DNA of 55,166 nt from Streptococcus zalophi (GCF_016481285.1 NZ_JAENBP010000010.1:1-55166); one strand, 5' to 3'; counted from the stretch's first letter, positions 45,405 to 55,078 are shown. A program made the numbers and translations. Notes: generated from the sequence alone by a model not told the origin.

Positions 45405-45665
45405 ATGGAACGTAATCAACGTAAAACCCTAGTTGGACGTGTCGTGTCTGACAAGATGGATAAAACAATCACAGTTGTAGTTGAAACAAAACGTAACCAC
45501 CCAGTCTATGGTAAGCGTATCAACTATTCTAAAAAGTACAAAGCACATGACGAAAACAACATCGCTAAGACTGGCGACAAAGTTCGTATCATGGAAACTC
45601 GTCGACTATCAGCTACAAAACGTTTTCGTCTTGTAGAAGTAGTTGAAGAAGCTATAATTATTTAA
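45405..45665 (+). CDS. rpsQ: 30S ribosomal protein S17
   Basis: 86 residues, an OB-fold protein that binds early in 30S assembly. Starts [27 protein letters not shown] precedes the ATG. Confidence 0.98.
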   Translation: MERNQRKTLVGRVVSDKMDKTITVVVETKRNHPVYGKRINYSKKYKAHDENNIAKTGDKVRIMETRRLSATKRFRLVEVVEEAIII

Positions 45666-45689
45666 TAAGCCTGAAAGGAGAAAATTAGA

Positions 45690-46058
45690 ATGATTCAACA
45701 AGAATCTCGTTTGAAAGTTGCTGATAACAGTGGCGCACGTGAAATCTTGACCATTAAAGTTCTTGGTGGTTCAGGACGTAAGTTCGCAAGCATTGGTGAC
45801 GTTATCGTTGCATCTGTAAAACAAGCTACTCCTGGTGGCGCTGTTAAAAAAGGTGATGTTGTCAAAGCAGTTATTGTACGCACTAAATCAGGAGCTCGTC
45901 GTCCAGATGGTTCATACATTAAATTTGATGACAATGCTGCAGTTATTATCCGCGATGATAAAACACCTCGTGGAACTCGTATCTTCGGCCCTGTTGCACG
46001 TGAATTACGTGAAGGTGGCTACATGAAGATCGTATCACTTGCACCAGAAGTACTTTAA
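45690..46058 (+). CDS. rplN: 50S ribosomal protein L14
   Basis: 122 residues, located at the subunit interface and the site where RsfS acts. [18 protein letters not shown] and [14 protein letters not shown] are typical. First gene of the part corresponding to the spc operon. Confidence 0.98.
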   Translation: MIQQESRLKVADNSGAREILTIKVLGGSGRKFASIGDVIVASVKQATPGGAVKKGDVVKAVIVRTKSGARRPDGSYIKFDDNAAVIIRDDKTPRGTRIFGPVARELREGGYMKIVSLAPEVL

Positions 46059-46076
46059 TTAAAAAACAAACTAGTC

Positions 46077-46106
46077 CCCTAGTTTACTAGGGTGCCCATT
46101 AGGGCG
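46077..46106 (+). other. Two tandem hairpins between rplN and rplX
   Basis: CCCTAG / CTAGGG with a 4-nt loop (46077-46092), then GCCC / GGGC with a 4-nt loop (46094-46105). There is no T run. In E. coli the spc operon is regulated by S8 at a site in the rplX-rplE region; these hairpins are one gene upstream and a link is only a guess. Confidence 0.4.
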
Positions 46107-46132
46107 TAAGAAATTTTAAGGAGAACAACTCA

Positions 46133-46438
46133 ATGTTTGTAAAAAAAGGAGACAAAGTTCGCGTTATCGCTGGTAAAGACAAAGGTGTTGAAGCCGTTGT
46201 TTTGACTGCGTTACCAAAAGTTAACAAAGTTATTGTAGAAGGCGTAGCAATGATGAAAAAACATCAACGTCCAAATAATGACAACCCACAAGGGGCAATC
46301 ATCGAAAAAGAAGCACCAATTCATGTTTCTAACGTACAAGTGTTAGATAAAAATGGTGTTGCTGGACGTGTTGGCTACAAAGTTATTGACGGCAAAAAAG
46401 TCCGTTACAACAAAAAATCAGGCGAAGTGCTTGATTAA
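46133..46438 (+). CDS. rplX: 50S ribosomal protein L24
   Basis: 101 residues, an assembly initiator with a KOW motif at the N-terminus ([18 protein letters not shown]). AAGGAG precedes the ATG. Confidence 0.98.
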   Translation: MFVKKGDKVRVIAGKDKGVEAVVLTALPKVNKVIVEGVAMMKKHQRPNNDNPQGAIIEKEAPIHVSNVQVLDKNGVAGRVGYKVIDGKKVRYNKKSGEVLD

Positions 46439-46461
46439 TCACGAAGGAAAGGAGAAGTATA

Positions 46462-47004
46462 ATGGCAAATCGCTTAAAAGAAAAATATCTTAAAGAAGTT
46501 ATCCCAGCATTAACTGAAAAATTTAACTATTCATCAGTTATGGCTGTACCAAAAGTTGAGAAAATTGTTCTTAACATGGGTGTTGGTGATGCAGTTTCAA
46601 ACGCTAAAAACTTAGAAAAAGCTGCAGCTGAATTAGCACTTATTTCTGGACAAAAACCACTCATCACTAAAGCTAAAAAATCAATCGCCGGCTTCCGTCT
46701 TCGTGAGGGTGTTGCTATCGGTGCTAAAGTAACTCTTCGTGGTGAACGTATGTATGAGTTTCTAGATAAATTAGTATCAGTATCATTACCTCGTGTCCGT
46801 GACTTCCACGGCGTTCCAACGAAATCATTTGATGGACGTGGGAACTACACACTTGGTGTTAAAGAACAATTGATTTTCCCAGAAATTAATTTTGATGATG
46901 TTGATAAAGTTCGTGGTCTTGACATTGTTATTGTTACAACAGCAAATACCGATGAAGAATCACGTGAATTGCTTAAAGGCTTAGGAATGCCTTTTGCAAA
47001 ATAA
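46462..47004 (+). CDS. rplE: 50S ribosomal protein L5
   Basis: 180 residues; binds 5S rRNA and contacts the P-site tRNA and S13. Typical segments are [19 protein letters not shown] and [26 protein letters not shown] precedes the ATG. Confidence 0.98.
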   Translation: MANRLKEKYLKEVIPALTEKFNYSSVMAVPKVEKIVLNMGVGDAVSNAKNLEKAAAELALISGQKPLITKAKKSIAGFRLREGVAIGAKVTLRGERMYEFLDKLVSVSLPRVRDFHGVPTKSFDGRGNYTLGVKEQLIFPEINFDDVDKVRGLDIVIVTTANTDEESRELLKGLGMPFAK

Positions 47005-47021
47005 CATAGGAGGTAAATATA

Positions 47022-47207
47022 ATGGCTAAAAAATCAATGATTGCTAAGAACAAACGCCCTGCTAAGTTCTCAACGCAAGCTTACACTCGTTGCGAAAGAT
47101 GTGGCCGTCCACATTCGGTATACCGCAAATTTAAACTTTGCCGCGTTTGCTTCCGTGAATTAGCATACAAAGGACAAATTCCAGGTGTTACTAAAGCATC
47201 TTGGTAA
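47022..47207 (+). CDS. rpsN: 30S ribosomal protein S14, zinc form
   Basis: 61 residues. Two CxxC pairs, CERC and CRVC, form the zinc site, so this is the zinc-dependent (type Z) S14. Many low-GC Gram-positives keep a second, zinc-free copy elsewhere for zinc shortage; none is in this window. AGGAGG precedes the ATG. Confidence 0.97.
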   Translation: MAKKSMIAKNKRPAKFSTQAYTRCERCGRPHSVYRKFKLCRVCFRELAYKGQIPGVTKASW

Positions 47208-47274
47208 TTTGAACTTAATTGAACATTAACTAGCAAGTGAGTATTCAAACTACTAGTAAGAGGAGAAAAATAAA

Positions 47275-47673
47275 ATGGTTATGACTGACCCTATTGCAGA
47301 CTTTTTAACACGCATTCGTAATGCTAATCAAGCAAAACACAGTGTTCTTGAAGTACCTGCATCAAATATTAAAAAAGGGATTGCTGAAATCCTTAAACGT
47401 GAAGGTTTTGTAAAAAACGTTGAATATATTGAAGATGATAAACAAGGTGTGATTCGTTTGTTCCTTAAATATGGACAAAATGGTGAGCGTGTTATCACTA
47501 ATTTAAAACGTATTTCAAAACCAGGTCTTCGTGTTTACACAAAACGTGAAGATATTCCAAAAGTTCTTAATGGACTTGGAATTGCAATCATTTCAACTTC
47601 TGAAGGTCTTTTGACTGATAAAGAAGCACGCCAAAAAAATGTTGGTGGAGAAGTGCTTGCATACGTTTGGTAA
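47275..47673 (+). CDS. rpsH: 30S ribosomal protein S8
   Basis: 132 residues, a primary 16S binder and, in E. coli, the repressor of the spc operon. Starts [18 protein letters not shown] and ends [21 protein letters not shown] second ATG at 47281 is possible; AGAGGAG spacing suits 47275. Confidence 0.97.
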   Translation: MVMTDPIADFLTRIRNANQAKHSVLEVPASNIKKGIAEILKREGFVKNVEYIEDDKQGVIRLFLKYGQNGERVITNLKRISKPGLRVYTKREDIPKVLNGLGIAIISTSEGLLTDKEARQKNVGGEVLAYVW

Positions 47674-47742
47674 GAATTATTCTTATCACCCCGTGAAAAC
47701 TAGTCATCTTATGACTTGACAATCTAACAGGAGAAAATAAAT

Positions 47743-48279
47743 ATGTCACGTATTGGTAATAAAGTTATCACATTACCTGTTGGTGTTGAAATCACTAATA
47801 AAGATAATGTTGTAACTGTCAAAGGCCCAAAAGGCGAACTTACTCGTGAGTTCAATAAAAACATTGAAATTAAGATTGATGGTAGTGAAGTTTCACTTCA
47901 TCGTCCAAACGACTCAAAAGAAATGAAAACCATCCATGGAACAACTCGTGCCAACCTAAATAATATGGTTGTTGGTGTTTCAGAAGGATTTAAAAAAGCT
48001 CTTGAAATGCGTGGTGTTGGTTACCGTGCTCAACTTCAAGGGAATAAGTTAGTTCTTTCAGTTGGTAAATCTCACCAAGATGAAGTCGTTGCTCCAGAAG
48101 GTATCACATTTGAAGTTCCTTCAGCAACATCAATTCTTGTTAGTGGGATTAACAAAGAAGTTGTTGGACAAACTGCGGCTTATATCCGTAGCCTTCGTAC
48201 ACCAGAACCTTATAAAGGTAAAGGGATCCGTTACGTTGGAGAATTTGTTCGACTTAAAGAAGGTAAAACAGGTAAATAA
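47743..48279 (+). CDS. rplF: 50S ribosomal protein L6
   Basis: 178 residues, near the factor-binding centre. [17 protein letters not shown] at the start and [22 protein letters not shown] at the end are typical (given in part). AGGAG precedes the ATG. Confidence 0.98.
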   Translation: MSRIGNKVITLPVGVEITNKDNVVTVKGPKGELTREFNKNIEIKIDGSEVSLHRPNDSKEMKTIHGTTRANLNNMVVGVSEGFKKALEMRGVGYRAQLQGNKLVLSVGKSHQDEVVAPEGITFEVPSATSILVSGINKEVVGQTAAYIRSLRTPEPYKGKGIRYVGEFVRLKEGKTGK

Positions 48280-48281
48280 TA

Positions 48282-48328
48282 AGGTGTGGTATCTTTGTAA
48301 ACAATGGTTTACAATGTGCCTACCACCT
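48282..48328 (+). other. Large hairpin between rplF and rplR
   Basis: The inner stem TTGTAAAC / GTTTACAA has a 4-nt loop (48295-48314); outer stems GGTA / TACC and AGGT / ACCT pair with one bulge. No T run. It is the strongest structure inside the spc part of the operon. Confidence 0.5.
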
Positions 48329-48374
48329 AATTACAGTAACTGTTTTCAATATTAAAAAATAAGAGGTGAAAATT

Positions 48375-48731
48375 GTGATTTCGAAACCAGATAAAAATAA
48401 AATCCGCCAAAAACGCCGTCGTCGCGTACGCGGTAAAGTTTCTGGAACTGCGGATCGCCCACGTTTGAACGTATTTCGTTCTAATACAGGCATCTACGCT
48501 CAATTGATTGATGACGTAGCGGGTGTCACGCTCGCAAGCGCTTCAACTCTTGATAAAGACGTTTCAAAAGGAACTAAAACTGAACAAGCCGTTGTTGTTG
48601 GTAAACTGATTGCTGAACGCGCAGGAGCTAAAGGTATTTCTGAAGTGGTGTTTGACCGCGGTGGATATCTCTATCACGGCCGTGTTAAAGCTTTAGCTGA
48701 TGCAGCTCGTGAAAACGGATTGAAATTCTAA
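48375..48731 (+). CDS. rplR: 50S ribosomal protein L18
   Basis: 118 residues, a 5S rRNA-binding protein. I chose GTG 48375 ([17 protein letters not shown]) because AAGAGGTG at 48361-48368 is then a good ribosome binding site. Some streptococcal annotations use the GTG at 48366, which gives 121 residues but lies inside that site. Confidence 0.93.
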   Translation: MISKPDKNKIRQKRRRRVRGKVSGTADRPRLNVFRSNTGIYAQLIDDVAGVTLASASTLDKDVSKGTKTEQAVVVGKLIAERAGAKGISEVVFDRGGYLYHGRVKALADAARENGLKF

Positions 48732-48749
48732 TAGGGAGGACACTTAATA

Positions 48750-49244
48750 ATGGCATTTAAAGATAATGCAGTAGAACTTGAAGAACGCGTTGTTGCAATT
48801 AACCGTGTTACAAAAGTTGTAAAAGGTGGACGTCGTCTTCGCTTTGCTGCTCTAGTAGTTGTTGGTGATCGTAACGGTCACGTAGGTTTTGGTACAGGGA
48901 AAGCCCAAGAAGTGCCTGAAGCTATTCGTAAAGCAGTGGAAGCTGCTAAGAAAAACATGATTGAAGTTCCAATGGTTGGTACAACAATTCCTCATGAGGT
49001 TCGCTCAAACTACAGCGGTGCTCGTGTATTGTTGAAACCTGCTATCGAGGGTTCTGGTGTGGCTGCAGGTGGTGCAGTTCGTGCCGTTGTCGAATTAGCG
49101 GGTGTTGCTGATGTGACTTCTAAATCATTAGGTTCAAACACTCCAATCAACATTGTTCGTGCAACTGTTGAAGGATTGAAACAATTAAAACGCGCTGAAG
49201 AGGTTGCCGCGCTTCGTGGTGTTCCTGTTTCAGAGTTAGGATAA
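48750..49244 (+). CDS. rpsE: 30S ribosomal protein S5
   Basis: 164 residues, at the mRNA entry and in accuracy control. The motif [20 protein letters not shown] and the loop region [13 protein letters not shown] are typical. AGGGAGG precedes the ATG. Confidence 0.98.
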   Translation: MAFKDNAVELEERVVAINRVTKVVKGGRRLRFAALVVVGDRNGHVGFGTGKAQEVPEAIRKAVEAAKKNMIEVPMVGTTIPHEVRSNYSGARVLLKPAIEGSGVAAGGAVRAVVELAGVADVTSKSLGSNTPINIVRATVEGLKQLKRAEEVAALRGVPVSELG

Positions 49245-49257
49245 GAAGGGAGATATC

Positions 49258-49440
49258 ATGGCTCAAATTAAAATTACTTTGACTAAGTCTCCAATCGGAC
49301 GCCTTCCAGCACAACGTAAAACAGTTGTTGCACTTGGACTTGGTAAACTAAATAGTTCTGTTGTTAAAGATGATACACCAGCTATTCGTGGCATGGTCAA
49401 CACAGTATCTCATTTAGTCACTGTAGAAGACGTAAACTAA
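49258..49440 (+). CDS. rpmD: 50S ribosomal protein L30
   Basis: 60 residues. [20 protein letters not shown] is typical of L30. 13 nt after rpsE; AAGGGAG precedes the ATG. Confidence 0.97.
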   Translation: MAQIKITLTKSPIGRLPAQRKTVVALGLGKLNSSVVKDDTPAIRGMVNTVSHLVTVEDVN

Positions 49441-49450
49441 AAATAATAAC

Positions 49451-49481
49451 CAAGACACTTTGATTTTTTCATGGTGTCTTG
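49451..49481 (+). other. Hairpin between rpmD and rplO
   Basis: CAAGACAC / GTGTCTTG, a perfect 8-bp stem with a 15-nt T-rich loop and no T tail after it. It lies in a 124-bp gap, the longest inside this gene run. Confidence 0.45.
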
Positions 49482-49564
49482 AACTAAATTAACGTATAGG
49501 CGAGTTTTTGTAGAGAGAACCTTATCTTTACAAAGGCGTTAGCATTTTACAAAAAGGAGAAAAA

Positions 49565-50005
49565 ATGAAAATTCATGAATTAAAACCTGCTGAAGGTTCT
49601 CGTAAAGTACGCAATCGTGTTGGTCGTGGATCATCATCTGGTAATGGTAAAACATCTGGTCGTGGTCAAAAAGGACAAAAAGCCCGTAGCGGTGGTAAAG
49701 TTCGTTTAGGTTTTGAAGGTGGACAAACACCATTGTTCCGTCGCATGCCAAAACGTGGATTTACTAACATTAACGCAAAAGAGTATGCTTTAGTAAATCT
49801 TGATCAATTAAATATTTTTGAAGATGGTACAGAAGTAACACCAGTTGTTCTTGTTGAATCAGGGCTTGTAAAAGCTGAAAAATCAGGAATCAAAATTCTT
49901 GGTAATGGCGAATTAACTAAAAAATTGACAGTTAAAGCATCTAAGTTTTCTAAGAGTGCTGAAGCTGCAATTGTTGCTAAAGGTGGTTCTGTTGAAGTCA
50001 TCTAA
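49565..50005 (+). CDS. rplO: 50S ribosomal protein L15
   Basis: 146 residues, a late-assembly 23S binder with the Gly/Arg/Lys-rich N-terminal arm ([19 protein letters not shown]) and the [17 protein letters not shown] motif. AAAAGGAG precedes the ATG. 16 nt to secY. Confidence 0.98.
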   Translation: MKIHELKPAEGSRKVRNRVGRGSSSGNGKTSGRGQKGQKARSGGKVRLGFEGGQTPLFRRMPKRGFTNINAKEYALVNLDQLNIFEDGTEVTPVVLVESGLVKAEKSGIKILGNGELTKKLTVKASKFSKSAEAAIVAKGGSVEVI

Positions 50006-50021
50006 TGAGAGGTAGCTCATT

Positions 50022-51329
50022 ATGTTTTTTAAATTACTGAAAGATGCTTTAAAGATAAAAAATGTTAGGAAAAAAATTCTTTTTACTATCTTTATTATCT
50101 TTGTGTTCCGAGTTGGTACTCATATTACAGTCCCTGGAATTAACGCAAAAAGCCTTGAGCAGTTGAGTGATTTACCTTTCTTAAATATGCTTAATCTTGT
50201 GAGTGGTAATGCCATGAGAAACTTCTCTGTTTTTGCTCTTGGAGTAAGTCCTTATATTACCGCTTCGATTGTTGTACAGTTGCTTCAAATGGATATCTTA
50301 CCTAAGTTTGTTGAATGGGGCAAACAAGGAGAAGTTGGTAGAAGAAAATTAAATCAGGCTACTCGATATATTTCCTTGTTTCTTGCTTTCTTCCAATCTA
50401 TTGGGATTACAGCAGGGTTTAGTGCCCTATCAACCGTTGCTTTAGTAGAAACACCTAATGCACAAACATATATTCTCATTGGATGCATATTAACGACAGG
50501 AAGCTTGATTGTCACTTGGTTGGGAGAACAAATCTCTGATAAAGGATTTGGTAATGGCGTTTCGATGATAATCTTTTCAGGGATTATTTCTGCTATACCA
50601 GGTTCTATCTCAACTATCTATGAGGATTACTTTGTCAATATTCGCTCAAGTGAATTGACAAATTCTATAATATTTATTAGCATTTTTACTTTAGCTGTTC
50701 TTGCAATTGTTTTCTTTACAACGTTTGTACAACAGGCTGAGTATAAGATTCCAATACAATACACTAAGAGAGCTCAAGGAGCACCAACAAGTTCATACCT
50801 GCCTTTAAAAGTTAATCCAGCAGGTGTGATACCTGTCATTTTTGCGAGTTCTATCACAACTATTCCGGGAACCTTGGTTCAATTCCTCCAAACAGGAAAT
50901 CAAGATATTCCTTGGTTAAACACCCTAAGTCAAGCGTTAAACTTCCAAAATCCAGCTGGAATGGTTGTTTACGCCATCTTGATTGTTTTATTCTCATTCT
51001 TTTATACTTTTGTTCAGGTAAATCCTGAAAAAACTGCAGAGAATTTACAAAAAGGGGCGTCATATATACCAAGTGTTAGACCTGGGCGTGAGACTCAAGA
51101 CTACATGACTTCTTTACTCAAAAAATTGGCCACAGTAGGATCGCTTTTCTTAGCGTTTGTTGCTTTAACGCCAATTGCTGCTCAACAGCTTTTTGGTCTT
51201 TCATCAACCGTTGCTTTAGGAGGAACAAGCTTGTTAATCCTTATTTCAACAGGTATTGAAGGTATGAAACAGCTTGAGGGCTATCTTTTGAAGAAGAAAT
51301 ATGTTGGTTTCATTAACATAACTGAATAG
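50022..51329 (+). CDS. secY: Protein translocase channel SecY
   Basis: The central pore of the Sec translocon, with SecE and SecG. 435 residues and ten membrane segments. Plug-region and pore features are seen, such as VFRVGTHITVPGIN near 28-41, LNLVSGNAMRNFSVFALGVS, and GQGxGxS-like GFGNGVSMIIFSGI; the cytoplasmic C5 loop is VRPGRETQDYM. It starts 16 nt after rplO behind GAGAGGT. Confidence 0.97.
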   Translation: MFFKLLKDALKIKNVRKKILFTIFIIFVFRVGTHITVPGINAKSLEQLSDLPFLNMLNLVSGNAMRNFSVFALGVSPYITASIVVQLLQMDILPKFVEWGKQGEVGRRKLNQATRYISLFLAFFQSIGITAGFSALSTVALVETPNAQTYILIGCILTTGSLIVTWLGEQISDKGFGNGVSMIIFSGIISAIPGSISTIYEDYFVNIRSSELTNSIIFISIFTLAVLAIVFFTTFVQQAEYKIPIQYTKRAQGAPTSSYLPLKVNPAGVIPVIFASSITTIPGTLVQFLQTGNQDIPWLNTLSQALNFQNPAGMVVYAILIVLFSFFYTFVQVNPEKTAENLQKGASYIPSVRPGRETQDYMTSLLKKLATVGSLFLAFVALTPIAAQQLFGLSSTVALGGTSLLILISTGIEGMKQLEGYLLKKKYVGFINITE

Positions 51330-51334
51330 AATAT

Positions 51335-51365
51335 AGGTTGACTTTGTCAACCTTCTATTTTATTT
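51335..51365 (+). terminator. Hairpin between secY and adk, possible attenuator
   Basis: AGGTTGAC / GTCAACCT, a perfect 8-bp stem with a TTT loop, followed by TTCTATTTTATTTTA. It is like a terminator with an interrupted T tract, so some transcripts may end before adk. Confidence 0.6.
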
Positions 51366-51405
51366 TATGAGTCACTAGTGAATGACAAAATAGATGGAGA
51401 AAAAA

Positions 51406-52044
51406 ATGAATCTTTTAATTATGGGACTTCCGGGTGCAGGAAAAGGAACACAGGCGGCTAAAATTGTTGAAAAATTTGGCATTATCCACATTTCTACAGG
51501 AGACATGTTTAGATCTGCCATCACTAATCAAACTAAGATGGGAATTTTAGCTAAGTCGTATATGGATAAGGGAGAATTAGTTCCTGATGAAGTGACTAAT
51601 GGTATTGTCAAAGAGCGATTAGCACAAGCCGACGTTTCTGAAAAAGGTTTTCTGCTAGACGGTTATCCAAGAACAATTGAACAAGCTGATGCCCTAGATG
51701 CTATTTTGAGTGAGTTGGACATGTCGCTAGATGGTGTTGTTAATATTGAAGTTGATCCATCACTTCTCTTAGAACGCTTAAGCGGTCGTATCATTCATCG
51801 TGAAACGGGGGAGACTTTCCATAAAGTATTTAACCCACCAGCAGCTGGATATGATGAAAAAGATTATTATCAACGTGAGGATGATAAACCAGAAACGGTT
51901 AAACGTCGCTTAGATATTAACATCGCACAAGGAACACCGATTATTGCTCACTATCGTAAAAAAGGTATCGTCCATGATATCAAAGGAAATGATGAAATCG
52001 ATGCAGTGTTTTCAAACATTTCAAAGGTTATTTCGTCTTTGTAA
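51406..52044 (+). CDS. adk: Adenylate kinase
   Basis: Interconverts ATP, ADP and AMP. 212 residues from ATG 51406, which is 6 nt after GGAG; the ATG at 51394 is inside the ribosome binding site region. P-loop [11 protein letters not shown] near the start, AMP-binding STGDMFR and LLDGYPRT, and the LID segment [17 protein letters not shown]. The LID lacks the four cysteines of zinc-binding Gram-positive kinases (for example in Bacillus). Confidence 0.96.
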   Translation: MNLLIMGLPGAGKGTQAAKIVEKFGIIHISTGDMFRSAITNQTKMGILAKSYMDKGELVPDEVTNGIVKERLAQADVSEKGFLLDGYPRTIEQADALDAILSELDMSLDGVVNIEVDPSLLLERLSGRIIHRETGETFHKVFNPPAAGYDEKDYYQREDDKPETVKRRLDINIAQGTPIIAHYRKKGIVHDIKGNDEIDAVFSNISKVISSL

Positions 52045-52061
52045 CAAATGATTAAACTTAC

Positions 52062-52090
52062 TTGCATAAGACTATAAGACGTGATATAAT
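52062..52090 (+). promoter_or_regulatory. Sigma-A promoter of infA-rplQ
   Basis: -35 TTGCAT (52062-52067), a 17-bp spacer, and -10 TATAAT (52085-52090) preceded by TGA. The leader then carries a hairpin CCTCTA / TAGAGG around 52117-52134. This makes infA to rplQ able to run independently of secY-adk. Confidence 0.85.
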
Positions 52091-52164
52091 AGGCTAGTCT
52101 GACTTATAACTGTTACCTCTATTTTGTAGAGGGAATCAAATCGAAATTTAGGGGGTGCTTTTGC

Positions 52165-52383
52165 GTGGCAAAAGAAGATGTGATTGAAATTGAAGGTAAA
52201 GTTGTTGAAACAATGCCTAATGCAATGTTCACTGTTGAATTGGAAAATGGGCATCAAATTCTAGCAACTGTATCAGGAAAGATCCGAAAGAATTATATTC
52301 GTATTTTAGTAGGTGATAGAGTTACTGTAGAGATGAGTCCATATGATTTAACAAGAGGACGTATCACATACCGCTTTAAATAA
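52165..52383 (+). CDS. infA: Translation initiation factor IF-1
   Basis: 72 residues, an OB-fold protein that blocks the A site during initiation. It begins with GTG at 52165 ([20 protein letters not shown]), behind GGGGGTG. It follows its own promoter. Confidence 0.97.
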
Positions 52384-52407
52384 TCGAAATAATTGGAGGG
52401 ATTAAAA

Positions 52408-52524
52408 ATGAAGGTAAGACCATCGGTTAAACCAATTTGCGAATACTGTAAAGTAATTCGCCGTAATGGCCGTGTTATGGTAATTTGTCCTACAAATCCA
52501 AAACACAAACAACGTCAAGGATAA
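52408..52524 (+). CDS. rpmJ: 50S ribosomal protein L36, zinc form
   Basis: 38 residues, too short for many gene finders. [19 protein letters not shown] at the start. Zinc ligands Cys11, Cys14, Cys27 and His32 are present ([12 protein letters not shown]). GGAGGG is 9 nt before the ATG. Confidence 0.97.
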
Positions 52525-52542
52525 AAATAGAAAGGAGAAAAA

Positions 52543-52908
52543 ATGGCTCGTATAGCTGGAGTTGATATACCAAATGATAAACGTGTTGTCATTTCATTAA
52601 CATACATTTATGGCATTGGTTTGCAAACCTCTAAAAAAGTTTTAGAAGCTGCAGGTGTTTCAGAAGATGTTCGCGTTAAAGATTTAACATCAGATCAAGA
52701 AGATGCTATCCGTCGTGAAGTGGATAAAATCAAAATTGAAGGCGATCTTCGTCGTGAAGTGAACTTGAACATCAAACGTTTGATGGAAATTGGATCATAT
52801 CGTGGTATCCGTCATCGTCGTGGACTACCTGTCCGTGGACAAAACACAAAAAATAATGCCCGCACTCGTAAAGGTAAAGCAGTAGCGATTGCTGGTAAGA
52901 AAAAATAA
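52543..52908 (+). CDS. rpsM: 30S ribosomal protein S13
   Basis: 121 residues, a 30S head protein contacting L5 and P-site t[23 protein letters not shown] at the start and [19 protein letters not shown] at the end. AAAGGAG precedes the ATG. Confidence 0.98.
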   Translation: MARIAGVDIPNDKRVVISLTYIYGIGLQTSKKVLEAAGVSEDVRVKDLTSDQEDAIRREVDKIKIEGDLRREVNLNIKRLMEIGSYRGIRHRRGLPVRGQNTKNNARTRKGKAVAIAGKKK

Positions 52909-52932
52909 GAAATAAAATAGGAGGTAAAGAAA

Positions 52933-53316
52933 TTGGCTAAACCAACACGTAAGCGTCGTGTGAAAAAGAATATCGAATCTGGTATTGCTCATATTCATGC
53001 AACGTTTAACAATACTATTGTTATGATTACTGATGTGCATGGTAATGCTCTTGCATGGTCATCAGCTGGTGCACTTGGCTTTAAAGGTTCTCGTAAATCA
53101 ACACCATTTGCTGCACAAATGGCTGCAGAAGCAGCGGCAAAGTCAGCACAAGAACATGGCGTAAAAACAGTTGAAGTAACTGTTAAAGGCCCTGGTTCAG
53201 GTCGTGAATCTGCTATTCGTGCTCTTGCAGCTGCAGGACTAGAAGTAACAGCTATTCGTGACGTGACACCTGTACCACATAATGGTGCTCGCCCTCCAAA
53301 ACGTCGTCGTGTATAA
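52933..53316 (+). CDS. rpsK: 30S ribosomal protein S11
   Basis: 127 residues, on the platform, near the mRNA exit. It starts with TTG at 52933 ([20 protein letters not shown]), behind AGGAGG, a rare start codon for a highly expressed gene. The end [13 protein letters not shown] is typical. Confidence 0.97.
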   Translation: MAKPTRKRRVKKNIESGIAHIHATFNNTIVMITDVHGNALAWSSAGALGFKGSRKSTPFAAQMAAEAAAKSAQEHGVKTVEVTVKGPGSGRESAIRALAAAGLEVTAIRDVTPVPHNGARPPKRRRV

Positions 53317-53366
53317 TCGTAAAAAACAACTAGTACACAACTTTTCGTTTAAGAGGGAGTAACGAC

Positions 53367-54305
53367 ATGATTGAGTTTGAAAAACCAAAAATAACAAAAA
53401 TTGATGAAAATAAAGATTACGGAAGATTTGTCATCGAACCACTAGAACGTGGCTATGGCACAACTCTCGGTAATTCACTTCGTCGAGTTCTTTTATCTTC
53501 ACTTCCAGGTGCAGCAGTAACATCTATTAAAATTGATGGAGTACTCCATGAATTTGATACTATTCCTGGTGTGCGTGAAGATGTGATGCAAATTATTCTT
53601 AATATTAAAGGACTTGCTGTAAAATCTCACGTTGAAGACGAAAAGACAATTGAACTTGATGTTCAAGGACCTATGGAAGTTACCGCAGGAGATATTTTAA
53701 CAGATAGTGATATTGAAATTGTTAATCCAGATCACTATTTATTTACTATTCTTGAGGGAGCTAGCTTTAGAGCAACATTGACTGTTGCAACAAAAAGAGG
53801 TTATGTTCCTGCTGAAGAGAATAAAAAAGAAAATGCACCTGTAGGAACATTGGCAGTAGATTCAATCTATACGCCTGTTAAAAAAGTTAACTATCAAGTT
53901 GAACCTGCCCGTGTCGGTAGTAATGATGGCTTTGATAAATTAACGATTGAAATTATGACTAATGGTACAATCATACCCGAGGATGCTTTAGGCTTATCTG
54001 CTCGTGTTTTAATTGAGCACTTAAATCTTTTCACTGATTTGACAGAAATTGCAAAAACAACTGAAGTCATGAAAGAAACTGAGAAAGCTTCCAATGAAAA
54101 AGTATTCGATCGTACTATTGAAGAACTTGATTTATCTGTTCGATCATATAACTGTTTAAAACGTGCAGGTATTAATACTGTTTACGATTTAACAGAAAAG
54201 ACAGAACCAGAAATGATGAAAGTTAGAAATCTTGGTCGTAAGAGTTTAGAAGAGGTGAAATTAAAACTTTCTGAACTTGGTCTAGGATTAAAAAACGATA
54301 AATAA
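53367..54305 (+). CDS. rpoA: RNA polymerase alpha subunit
   Basis: 312 residues. The N-terminal dimerisation domain (about 1-230) starts polymerase assembly; [20 protein letters not shown] is typical. The C-terminal domain (about 245-312) binds UP elements and activators such as ComR-class or WalR-class proteins may contact; it shows [20 protein letters not shown] and [21 protein letters not shown] precedes the ATG. Confidence 0.98.
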   Translation: MIEFEKPKITKIDENKDYGRFVIEPLERGYGTTLGNSLRRVLLSSLPGAAVTSIKIDGVLHEFDTIPGVREDVMQIILNIKGLAVKSHVEDEKTIELDVQGPMEVTAGDILTDSDIEIVNPDHYLFTILEGASFRATLTVATKRGYVPAEENKKENAPVGTLAVDSIYTPVKKVNYQVEPARVGSNDGFDKLTIEIMTNGTIIPEDALGLSARVLIEHLNLFTDLTEIAKTTEVMKETEKASNEKVFDRTIEELDLSVRSYNCLKRAGINTVYDLTEKTEPEMMKVRNLGRKSLEEVKLKLSELGLGLKNDK

Positions 54306-54319
54306 AACAGGAGGAAAAA

Positions 54320-54706
54320 ATGGCTTACCGTAAACTAGGACGCACTAGCTCACAACGTAAAGCAATGCTTCGTGATTTGACGACAGATCTTCTCATCAAT
54401 GAATCTATTGTGACAACAGAAGCACGTGCAAAAGAAATTCGTAAAACCGTTGAAAAAATGATTACTCTTGGTAAACGTGGTGATTTACACGCTCGTCGCC
54501 AGGCAGCAGCATTTGTTCGCAACGAAATTGCATCAGAAAACTTTGATGAAACTACTGAAAAGTACACATCTACATCTGCATTGCAAAAACTATTCACTGA
54601 AATTGCACCACGTTATGCAGAACGTAATGGAGGATACACTCGTATTCTTAAAACAGAACCACGCCGTGGGGATGCTGCACCAATGGCAATTATTGAATTA
54701 GTATAA
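54320..54706 (+). CDS. rplQ: 50S ribosomal protein L17
   Basis: 128 residues, at the tunnel exit side of the 50[21 protein letters not shown] at the start. 14 nt after rpoA with AGGAGG before the ATG. Last gene of the ribosomal run, followed by the structured element and terminator below. Confidence 0.98.
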   Translation: MAYRKLGRTSSQRKAMLRDLTTDLLINESIVTTEARAKEIRKTVEKMITLGKRGDLHARRQAAAFVRNEIASENFDETTEKYTSTSALQKLFTEIAPRYAERNGGYTRILKTEPRRGDAAPMAIIELV

Positions 54707-54717
54707 TTTTTATCAAT

Positions 54718-54806
54718 TTTGTTGAGTGTTATGATGATGGAATACTATTATTCTTAGTCTAGCTCTGGTCTACCGCCGATTATTTTCGGCGGTAACACTC
54801 ATCATA
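54718..54806 (+). ncRNA. L17 downstream element (structured 3' UTR)
   Basis: TACCGCCGA (54771-54779) / TCGGCGGTA (54786-54794), a perfect GC-rich stem with a 6-nt loop and no T tail, is enclosed by GAGTGTT (54724-54730) / AACACTC (54794-54800), with further weak pairing outward. Position directly after rplQ and taxonomic range match the described L17 downstream element of lactic acid bacteria and Listeria. Its function is unknown. I recognise it by position and form, not by a covariance search. Confidence 0.65.
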
Positions 54807-54822
54807 TTGCTATCTAACGCTT

Positions 54823-54883
54823 ACGCTTGTTTACGACATTTTTTTATCTGTGGTATAAAAAAATGTCGTAAGCAGGCGTTTTT
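54823..54883 (+). terminator. 25-bp terminator hairpin after rplQ
   Basis: Arms 54823-54847 and 54855-54879 pair over 25 positions (G-T pairs at two), with a 7-nt loop and a T run. It closes the infA-rplQ transcript and insulates it from the rRNA promoters. Confidence 0.9.
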
Positions 54884-54899
54884 ATTAAAAATCGTTTTA

Positions 54900-54929
54900 T
54901 TGTTAAAAAACATATATTTATAGTATAAT
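54900..54929 (+). promoter_or_regulatory. Probable rRNA promoter P1
   Basis: -35 TTGTTA (54900-54905), an 18-bp spacer, and -10 TATAAT (54924-54929). A 10-bp stem TTAATGATTT / AAATCATTAA lies just downstream at 54943-54971. Confidence 0.55.
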
Positions 54930-55049
54930 GATACTGTTACCCTTAATGATTTACTATTTTAAAATCATTAATAATACTTTGTTTATCTTATAGATTAAGT
55001 AATTGTAGAAATAATATGAAATTATTTTTTCTTTTTCTTAAAAAAGGTA

Positions 55050-55078
55050 TTGACAAAGCTTAGTTGAGGTGCTAGAAT
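55050..55078 (+). promoter_or_regulatory. rRNA promoter P2
   Basis: -35 TTGACA (55050-55055), a 17-bp spacer, and -10 TAGAAT (55073-55078). The sequence upstream is rich in A and T tracts, as in UP elements. Confidence 0.8.
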
